From positions 1 to 21,660 of the forward strand of contig DASWRI010000085.1 in assembly GCA_036403235.1 (NCBI GenBank): DNA of 21,660 nt, in the 5' to 3' direction. Below are positions 1-4,478 of the stretch, piece by piece; position 1 is the first letter of the stretch; each line of letters begins with the position of its first letter. Source of the stretch: JBGTFE01 sp036403235 (GTDB lineage Bacteria > Acidobacteriota > Blastocatellia > Pyrinomonadales > Pyrinomonadaceae). A model generated the notes under the pieces. That model ran no database searches. It was not told the DNA's origin and was given only the letters and a program-made list of their open reading frames with translations. Made by a program: the position numbers and the translations under genes.

Positions 1-140
1 AGATGGTGATGCCGGGAGACAACATTCAAATGGAAATTGAATTGATTGCTCCGATTGCCATGGAAAAGGGCTTGAGATTCGCCATTCGCGAAGGCGGCCG
101 CACGGTCGGCGCCGGAACCGTCTCTGATATTGTTGAGTAA
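1..140 (+). CDS. tuf: Elongation factor Tu, C-terminal end (partial)
   Basis: Only the last 45 codons are in the window; the frame opens at position 3 and stops with TAA at 138-140. The translation begins MVMPGDNIQMEIELI and contains FAIREGGRTVGAG, the C-terminal beta-barrel (domain III) signature of EF-Tu. EF-Tu is the GTPase that delivers aminoacyl-tRNA to the ribosomal A site in the cytoplasm. It is followed 22 nt later by rpmG, as in many bacteria where tuf, rpmG, tRNA-Trp, secE and nusG are adjacent. The 5' end, including the GTPase domain, lies outside the window, so nothing can be said about it. Confidence 0.97.
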   Translation, partial: MVMPGDNIQMEIELIAPIAMEKGLRFAIREGGRTVGAGTVSDIVE

Positions 141-162
141 ATTAAATTAAAAGGTAGAAGTT

Positions 163-315
163 ATGCCAAGAGATAACATAATTTTGCAGTGTACAGAGTG
201 CAAAGAGCGCAACTACGTAACGACCAAAAACAAAAAGAACACGCCCGGAAGGCTTGAACTTAAAAAGTTTTGTAAACGTTGCCGTTGCCATCGCTTGCAC
301 AGAGAAAACAAATAG
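163..315 (+). CDS. rpmG: 50S ribosomal protein L33
   Basis: A 50-residue protein, the normal length for L33. It starts MPRDNIILQCTECKERNY and keeps two CxxC pairs (Cys10/Cys13 and Cys37/Cys40), so it is the zinc-binding (C+) form of this large-subunit protein located near the E site. An AAGG-containing purine stretch at 150-154 lies upstream of the ATG. The C-terminus reads FCKRCRCHRLHRENK, so the region after the second CxxC has an extra Cys where many L33 proteins have other residues. It sits between tuf and the tRNA-Trp gene and is probably co-transcribed with tuf. Identification rests on length, Cys pattern and gene order. Confidence 0.95.
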   Translation: MPRDNIILQCTECKERNYVTTKNKKNTPGRLELKKFCKRCRCHRLHRENK

Positions 316-321
316 TTTTAG

Positions 322-408
322 ATTTTCGATTTTAGATTTTTGGATTTTTGGTTGGACAGGAAAAACTTTCCATCTTCAATCAAAAATCCGACATCTAAAA
401 TCGAAAAT
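322..408. repeat. Intergenic AT-rich inverted-repeat element (hairpin)
   Basis: The spacer between rpmG and the tRNA gene is almost entirely one long hairpin. The arm 322-337 (ATTTTCGATTTTAGAT) is a perfect inverted copy of 393-408. After a 3-nt mismatch the pairing resumes for nine bases (342-350 with 381-389). The loop holds a small GGAAA/TTTCC hairpin (359-371). The left arm is itself built from a repeated GATTTT-type word. There is no U-tract, so it is not a classical terminator. It may be an RNA-processing site between the mRNA and the tRNA, or a copy of a dispersed repeat; the sequence alone cannot decide. Confidence 0.75.
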
Positions 409-414
409 AGTCTT

Positions 415-490
415 AGGGGTATGGTGTCAATGGTTAGCATGGAGGTCTCCAAAACCTTAGGTTCGGGTTCGAGTCCTGATACCCCTGCCA
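415..490 (+). tRNA. trpT: tRNA-Trp (anticodon CCA)
   Basis: A complete 76-nt cloverleaf. The seven-pair acceptor stem is 415-421 with 480-486, discriminator G487, and CCA is encoded at 488-490. The D-stem is 424-427 with 437-440. The anticodon stem is 442-446 with 454-458 and the loop CTCCAAA carries CCA at 449-451. The T-stem is 463-467 with 475-479 and the T-loop is TTCGAGT. CCA decodes UGG (Trp). Its position directly before secE is the common bacterial arrangement, and it starts only seven bases after a long intergenic hairpin. Confidence 0.97.
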
Positions 491-517
491 TTCAAAATTT
501 TTTGAGGAGATAAACAA

Positions 518-763
518 GTGTCAGAATCAATTGACACCTTAGACAGCGGCAAAAAGAAGGAAAGCGTCGGTGAATTTATCACCGCGACGCGCAAGGAACT
601 GGAAAAAACCTCGTTTCCTTCTTCGAATGACGTCAAAAACACGACGATTATCGTTATCGTCAACGTCATTTTCTTTGCTCTTTACCTGTTTTTGATTGAC
701 AGAGCCTGGACATACATCCTGGATGGATTGACCTGGCTTGTCAACAAACTCGCGGGCTTATAA
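518..763 (+). CDS. secE: Preprotein translocase subunit SecE
   Basis: An 81-residue protein with a GTG start placed after the purine-rich GAGGAGA (504-510). The N-terminal half is polar and charged (about residues 1-43, including the conserved-type stretch TRKELEKTSFPS). It is followed by one hydrophobic segment (about residues 45-65, TIIVIVNVIFFALYLFLI) and a short amphipathic end. This is the short single-spanning form of SecE, the essential clamp subunit of the SecYEG channel in the inner membrane. It is 11 nt upstream of nusG and certainly co-transcribed with it. The GTG start is chosen because it matches the Shine-Dalgarno and gives the usual length. Confidence 0.95.
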   Translation: MSESIDTLDSGKKKESVGEFITATRKELEKTSFPSSNDVKNTTIIVIVNVIFFALYLFLIDRAWTYILDGLTWLVNKLAGL

Positions 764-774
764 GGATTTTTAAG

Positions 775-1335
775 ATGAGACAGTGGTATTTCATCCACAC
801 ATATTCAGGACACGAGAACAAGGTGCTTGAGAGCCTCAACGCGCGTATTCGCGACATGGAGCTCGGCGAGCAAATTACCGAAGTTCTGCTTCCGAAAGAA
901 ACAGTCGTCGAAATGCGCGGTAACAAGCGCATCGAATCGTCGCGTATGTTTTATCCGGGATATGTTCTGGTCGAAATTGAATGTAACGAAGCGGGACGAA
1001 TCCCCGACAACGTTTTTCACGCGATAAAATCGACTCCGAAAGTGACCGGCTTTTTGGGCGGAAAAAATCCGACGCCGCTGACGCAGGACGAAGTCGACCA
1101 AATCGTTCACAACGTGGAAGTCGCGGCGGAAAAACCGAAACCGAAATTCTCTTACGAGGTCGGCGAAGTCGTGCGCATCAAGTCCGGGCCGTTTGCGAGC
1201 TTTACGGGCAAGGTCGAAGAAATCAACGAAGAAAAAACGACTTTGAAGGTTACCGTGACGATTTTCGGGCGCTCGACTCCGGTCGAGCTGAATTTCCTCG
1301 ACGTGGAAAAAGTTACATTCGCGGAAGAAGATTAA
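775..1335 (+). CDS. nusG: Transcription termination/antitermination factor NusG
   Basis: A 186-residue protein. The N-terminal NGN domain covers about residues 1-110: RQWYFIHTYSGHENKV at the start and FYPGYVLVEIE in the middle, the RNA-polymerase-binding face. A C-terminal KOW domain covers about residues 128-183 (VVRIKSGPFASFTGKVEEI). NusG binds the clamp helices of RpoC and links RNA polymerase to Rho or to ribosomal protein S10. Length and domain order match the family (about 180 residues), with no extra insert between the domains. It lies 11 nt after secE; a 55-nt gap with a hairpin separates it from rplK. Confidence 0.97.
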   Translation: MRQWYFIHTYSGHENKVLESLNARIRDMELGEQITEVLLPKETVVEMRGNKRIESSRMFYPGYVLVEIECNEAGRIPDNVFHAIKSTPKVTGFLGGKNPTPLTQDEVDQIVHNVEVAAEKPKPKFSYEVGEVVRIKSGPFASFTGKVEEINEEKTTLKVTVTIFGRSTPVELNFLDVEKVTFAEED

Positions 1336-1345
1336 ATGAGGACAT

Positions 1346-1376
1346 TTTCGAGTTAGTCTTTACAAAAAACTCGAAA
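1346..1376 (+). promoter_or_regulatory. Hairpin in the nusG-rplK gap
   Basis: TTTCGAGTT (1346-1354) is followed by its exact inverted copy AACTCGAAA (1368-1376), giving a nine-pair stem with a 13-nt loop. It ends 14 nt before the rplK ATG and has no U-tract after it. In other bacteria the leader of the L11-L1 genes carries an L1-binding RNA structure that represses translation. This hairpin is in the right place for such a role, but I did not match it to the known L1-site consensus, so the function is an inference. Confidence 0.45.
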
Positions 1377-1390
1377 TCGTAAATCGAATT

Positions 1391-1816
1391 ATGGCTAAAA
1401 AAATTACAGGATACATCAAATTACAGATTCCCGCGGGCAAAGCGAATCCCGCACCGCCAATCGGGCCCGCGCTCGGTCAGCACGGCGTCAATATTATGGA
1501 GTTTTGCAAGGCGTTCAACGCCAAGACGCAAAACGACGACCCGGATATGAAAGTGCCGGTCGTGATTACGGTCTATGCCGACCGCTCGTTTACGTTTGAG
1601 ACGAAAACTCCGCCCGCAGCGGATTTGATTCGCAAGGCGTCGGGCATCCCGAAAGGTTCGGGCAAACCGAATAAAGAAAAAGCCGGAACGATTTCGCGCG
1701 CGCAGATTGAAGAAATCGCCAAAAAGAAAATGCCCGATTTGAACACGACAAATCTGGATTCGGCGATTAAAACAATCGAAGGCACGGCGAAAAGCATGGG
1801 CTTGACGGTCGAATAG
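1391..1816 (+). CDS. rplK: 50S ribosomal protein L11
   Basis: A 141-residue protein, the family length. The N-terminal domain has the GYIKLQIPAGKANPAPPIGP and ALGQHGVNIMEF blocks (residues 6-42) that form the thiostrepton-site region. The C-terminal RNA-binding domain has FETKTPPAADLIRKASG (about residues 62-78). L11 binds the 23S rRNA GTPase-associated centre together with L10/L12. No Shine-Dalgarno is seen in the 20 nt before the ATG (only AT-rich sequence with a GAAATCG-type word). The preceding hairpin at 1346-1376 may affect access to this start. It is followed by rplA. Confidence 0.97.
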   Translation: MAKKITGYIKLQIPAGKANPAPPIGPALGQHGVNIMEFCKAFNAKTQNDDPDMKVPVVITVYADRSFTFETKTPPAADLIRKASGIPKGSGKPNKEKAGTISRAQIEEIAKKKMPDLNTTNLDSAIKTIEGTAKSMGLTVE

Positions 1817-1828
1817 TTTTTATAAAAA

Positions 1829-1860
1829 GGGAGAAATGTTTGCGCTCGTCGAGCGTAAAT
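1829..1860 (+). promoter_or_regulatory. Shine-Dalgarno plus nine-pair hairpin upstream of the conserved rplA start
   Basis: AGGGAGA at 1828-1834 is a clear Shine-Dalgarno sequence, but the ATG it precedes (1836) is only two bases away. TTTGCGCTC (1839-1847) then pairs with GAGCGTAAA (1851-1859) around a GTC loop: nine pairs including one G:U. The homology-supported rplA ATG is at 1893, with no Shine-Dalgarno of its own. Either translation starts at 1836 and adds 19 residues to L1, or the hairpin has a regulatory role in presenting the later start. Confidence 0.4.
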
Positions 1861-1892
1861 CTAAAAACATTTCGTTTGAACCTAAAATTAAA

Positions 1893-2588
1893 ATGGCTAA
1901 AAAAGGAAAGAAATATCTTGCGGCTCTCGCAAAAGTAGAGCCGAGCAGGAAATACAGTTTGGAAGAAGGCGTCGCAAAAGTGAAAGAAGTCGCTTTTGCA
2001 AAGTTTGACGAAACGGTTGAACTGACGATGTGGCTCGGCGTCGACCCGCGCAAAGCCGACCAACTGGTGCGCGGAACGATTGTTCTGCCGAACGGTTTGG
2101 GCGGCAAAACAAAAATGGTCGTCGTTATTGCGCAGGGCGATAAAATTCGCGAAGCCGAAGAAGCCGGAGCCGACATTGTCGGCGGCGACGACATTGTCGA
2201 CCGCATCAAAGGCGGCTGGCTCGATTTCGACGCTTTAATCGCAACGCCCGACATGATGGGCAAAGTCGGCCAGCTCGGAAAAATTCTCGGCCCGCGCGGT
2301 TTGATGCCGAATCCGAAAACCGGAACGGTGACGATGGACGTTCGCACGGCGATTCAGGAAACAAAAGCCGGTAAAGTCGAATATCGCGTCGATAAAACGG
2401 GCGTTATCCACAGCCCGGTCGGCAAAGTTTCTTTTGACGACGCAAAGCTTCTGGAAAATACGAGAGTTTTAATCAACGCCGTCATCAAAGCAAAACCGAC
2501 GACGGCCAAAGGTCGTTACGTCAAAAAAGTAAATCTGGCGGCGACGATGAGCCCGGGCGTTCTGCTCGATGAGCTAAGTTTCGTTTAA
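1893..2588 (+). CDS. rplA: 50S ribosomal protein L1
   Basis: From the ATG at 1893 the protein is 231 residues, the usual L1 length, and begins MAKKGKKYLAALAKVE like its relatives. The signature ILGPRGLMPNPKTGTVT is present (about residues 130-146). The rest fits the two-domain fold that binds the 23S rRNA L1 stalk; in many bacteria L1 also represses its own mRNA. The frame stays open to an in-frame ATG at 1836, which would add 19 residues (MFALVERKSKNISFEPKIK) that are not typical of L1. I prefer 1893 by homology, although the only good Shine-Dalgarno lies before 1836. The stop is 19 nt before the next gene. Confidence 0.95.
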   Translation: MAKKGKKYLAALAKVEPSRKYSLEEGVAKVKEVAFAKFDETVELTMWLGVDPRKADQLVRGTIVLPNGLGGKTKMVVVIAQGDKIREAEEAGADIVGGDDIVDRIKGGWLDFDALIATPDMMGKVGQLGKILGPRGLMPNPKTGTVTMDVRTAIQETKAGKVEYRVDKTGVIHSPVGKVSFDDAKLLENTRVLINAVIKAKPTTAKGRYVKKVNLAATMSPGVLLDELSFV

Positions 2589-2607
2589 GTGAGGAGCGTA
2601 TAAAGAA

Positions 2608-3492
2608 ATGAAAACAAGAGAAAGAAAACAAGCGGATTTAAACGCCCTCGCGGAAGAGTTGAATAATTCAAAGTCGGCGATGATTGTCAGCTTCAATAAA
2701 CTGACGGTCAATAAAGACCAGGAATTTCGTAATCAACTGCGTGAAGCGGGCGCGAAATATCAAGTCGTCAAAAACACGATTGCGCGTCTGGCCGTGAAGG
2801 GAACGCCGTATGAAAATGCGAGCGAGCATTTCAAAGGCGTAACGGCAATCGCCTGGACGGAAAACGACCCGGTCGTGTTGTCGAAAGCGATTTCAAAATT
2901 TACAAAGGATAATGCCGACTTTTATACACTGAAAGCCGGAATTGTCGATGGCAAAGTGGTCGATGCAAAGCAAGTCGAAGCAATCGCCAGCCTGCCGTCG
3001 AAAGAAGTTCTTATTTCCAAGCTGTTGTTTGTCTTAAACGCACAAGCCCAGCGCATCGTGACGGTTATCAACGCCGTTCCGCGCAATCTGGCGGTGGTCA
3101 TTAAGCAAATAGGCGACGCGAAATCCGAAACTGAGCCCGAACAAAAAGCGGCTGAACCGGCAACGGAAAAAGCTGAAGAAGCAACGCCTGCTGCGGAAGA
3201 ACCGAAACAGGAAGAAACCGCCGCGCCGGAAGCGAGCGCCGAAACGCAGGAAGCGCCGGCACAAAAAGCCGAAACGGGCGACGAGACGGAAGAAGCTCCG
3301 GCCGCCACGGAATCCGAAACTGCCGTAACGGAAGAAGCAACCGCCGAATCCGCAACGGAAGCTGAACCGGCTTCTGAAACAGAAGAGGCGACCGCTGAAA
3401 CTGCGCCGGAAACTGCGCCGAGCGCCGAAGAAAGCGCCGCGCCGGAAACTTCGGAAGAGGCAGCGCCGGAAGGCGAGGAAAAATCGGAATAG
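2608..3492 (+). CDS. rplJ: 50S ribosomal protein L10 with a long acidic C-terminal tail
   Basis: 294 residues, against about 165-180 for typical L10. Residues 1-172 are a complete L10: an N-terminal rRNA-binding domain (KSAMIVSFNKLTV, YQVVKNTIARLA, GVTAIAWTENDPV) and the C-terminal helix that holds L7/L12 dimers (about 145-170, QRIVTVINAVPRNLAVVIKQI). Residues 173-294 are a low-complexity tail of Glu, Ala, Thr and Pro with about 39 Glu and only a few Lys. It has no visible fold and is probably disordered and strongly negative. The frame is uninterrupted and stops with TAG, so this is not obviously a frameshift. Shine-Dalgarno GAGGAG lies upstream of the ATG. The tail follows the L12-binding helix, so it should extend near the ribosomal stalk. 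Confidence 0.95.
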   Translation: MKTRERKQADLNALAEELNNSKSAMIVSFNKLTVNKDQEFRNQLREAGAKYQVVKNTIARLAVKGTPYENASEHFKGVTAIAWTENDPVVLSKAISKFTKDNADFYTLKAGIVDGKVVDAKQVEAIASLPSKEVLISKLLFVLNAQAQRIVTVINAVPRNLAVVIKQIGDAKSETEPEQKAAEPATEKAEEATPAAEEPKQEETAAPEASAETQEAPAQKAETGDETEEAPAATESETAVTEEATAESATEAEPASETEEATAETAPETAPSAEESAAPETSEEAAPEGEEKSE

Positions 3493-3700
3493 TAAAAATT
3501 TTCTAGCCGTGCTCAAGGTAAAACGAGCGAAGCGATTGTCAGGTCGCTTTGCAGCTCGGGCGAATTTTTAAGGAGATGCAAACTTTGAAAATACGTTCCG
3601 TTGGGTTCTAGCGGCTGACACTAAACGGCGGCGTTGCGAAACATCGATGTCGCTCAAAAATAAATAAACACAGAACCCTATTTGGAGGATATAAATTATC
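3493..3700 (+). promoter_or_regulatory. Structured rplJ-rplL intergenic region
   Basis: A 208-nt gap. Most prominent is a hairpin with stem CGAGC (3524-3528) / GCTCG (3554-3558) and, after an asymmetric bulge, AAGCGA (3530-3535) / TCGCTT (3544-3549). Further on, GGGTTCT (3603-3609) pairs with AGAACCC (3672-3678) and encloses a smaller hairpin around ACATCGATGT. A Shine-Dalgarno AAGGAG at 3570-3575 abuts an ATG (3576) that opens an 11-codon frame ending TAG at 3609-3611; a TTG at 3585 is nine bases downstream of it. Whether this is a leader peptide is unknown. The rplL Shine-Dalgarno GGAGG is at 3684-3688, a rather long 12 nt from the ATG. No convincing sigma70 promoter is seen. Confidence 0.5.
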
Positions 3701-4093
3701 ATGGCAGTTACAAAAGATGAAGTAATCGAGTATTTGAAAGGTATAACGCTTTTGGAAGCGTCGGAATTAGTTAAGGAACTTGAAGAAGTTTTCGGAGTTT
3801 CAGCCGCCGCAGCGGCCGCGCCGATGGCGATGGCAGCCAGTGCCGGTGCGGGTGATGCCGCGCCTGCCGCCGAAGAAAAAGATGCCTTTGACGTAATCAT
3901 CACGTCGGCCGGCGGAAACAAGATTTCCGTTATCAAGGTTGTTCGTGAAGTTGTCGCCGGTCTCGGCTTGAAAGAAGCCAAAGAACTTGTCGACAGCGCG
4001 CCGAAAGCCATTAAAGAAGGCGTTTCCGCAGCCGAAGCCGAAGAAATCAAGGCTAAATTGACCGAAGCCGGAGCATCGGTCGAAGTTAAATAA
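3701..4093 (+). CDS. rplL: 50S ribosomal protein L7/L12
   Basis: 130 residues. The N-terminal dimerisation domain (1-30, ending SELVKELEEVFGV) binds the L10 helix. An Ala-rich flexible hinge (about 35-62, AAAAAAPMAMAASAGAGDAA) leads to the C-terminal domain that recruits translational GTPases (65-130, FDVIITSAGGNKISVIKVVRE and GLKEAKELVDSAP). All family blocks are present at normal length. It follows L10 but is separated from it by an unusually long structured gap, so the extra expression that L12 needs (several copies per L10) may be set there. It is followed by a 385-nt gap before rpoB. Confidence 0.97.
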   Translation: MAVTKDEVIEYLKGITLLEASELVKELEEVFGVSAAAAAAPMAMAASAGAGDAAPAAEEKDAFDVIITSAGGNKISVIKVVREVVAGLGLKEAKELVDSAPKAIKEGVSAAEAEEIKAKLTEAGASVEVK

Positions 4094-4169
4094 TTAGTCA
4101 ACCAAAACCAGTTTGGCTGCATCTTACAGCAGTCGGTTGAAGTAAAATTATTTAATTGTTAAGATAAAA

Positions 4170-4203
4170 GGCAAGCGTTTGAAATTTAATTTTGGCGCTT
4201 GCC
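4170..4203 (+). terminator. Attenuator-like hairpin after rplL
   Basis: Perfect eight-pair stem GGCAAGCG / CGCTTGCC with an 18-nt AT-rich loop, followed by GTCTTTATC, a poor U-tract. It could give partial termination, lowering rpoBC relative to the ribosomal proteins, or act as a processing or 3'-end-protecting structure. The weak U-tract argues against full termination, and no good promoter for rpoB is visible downstream. Confidence 0.4.
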
Positions 4204-4334
4204 GTCTTTATCATTATTTGGAAACTTTTGCAGTTTCTTAGGGTTAGAGAGAATTCTCTAAAATAAATTGGAGTTAAGTGTCCTTTTCGGCACTCTCGAA
4301 AAAATCGGTTTTCGCAGCGTAAACTGCTAAAAAA

Positions 4335-4364
4335 GCGGTCTGGGCAGACTTTGCCCTTGACCGC
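4335..4364 (+). promoter_or_regulatory. Stable compound hairpin upstream of rpoB
   Basis: GCGGTC (4335-4340) pairs with GACCGC (4359-4364). Inside it, GGGCA (4342-4346) pairs with TGCCC (4352-4356) around a five-base loop, leaving a 1-nt/2-nt internal loop. It is the strongest fold in this gap and is followed at 4374-4378 by CTTTT, about ten bases away. This distance is too large for a standard intrinsic terminator, so RNase III processing or protein binding is more likely. The role is an inference. Confidence 0.45.
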
Positions 4365-4478
4365 ATTTGCCGTCTTTTATTGAAAATTTTAAGGAGACTT
4401 TTAGATAAAGCAATCCTACCAATAAAAGATATTTAAATCAACAAATATTTTTCTTCAAGACCTGATTTTTATAAAATT

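Larger units (their letters stand above)
4094..4478 (+). promoter_or_regulatory. Structured rplL-rpoB intergenic region
   Basis: A 385-nt gap without a gene but with at least five inverted repeats. TCAACC (4098-4103) / GGTTGA (4135-4140) encloses CTGC/GCAG. GGCAAGCG (4170-4177) / CGCTTGCC (4196-4203) follows. GAAACT/AGTTTC is at 4221-4237 and TTAGAGA/TCTCTAA at 4244-4261. The compound hairpin at 4335-4364 is the strongest. AAGGAG (4391-4396) has no start codon at proper spacing, and the rpoB ATG is 80 nt later. A weak promoter-like pair TTGAAA (4380) and TAGATA (4402) is not convincing. In E. coli this gap holds an attenuator and an RNase III site; a similar role is plausible but unproven here. 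Confidence 0.55.

Noticed and set aside
254..460. A 68-codon + strand frame over the rpmG end and the tRNA
   Set aside because: It overlaps L33 in another frame, the hairpin repeat and half of tRNA-Trp, and has no ribosome-binding site.
3034..3516. Long antisense frames opposite the rplJ tail
   Set aside because: They arise from the repetitive GAA/GCG codons of the acidic tail read backwards (Phe/Arg/Ser-rich) and have no supporting signals.
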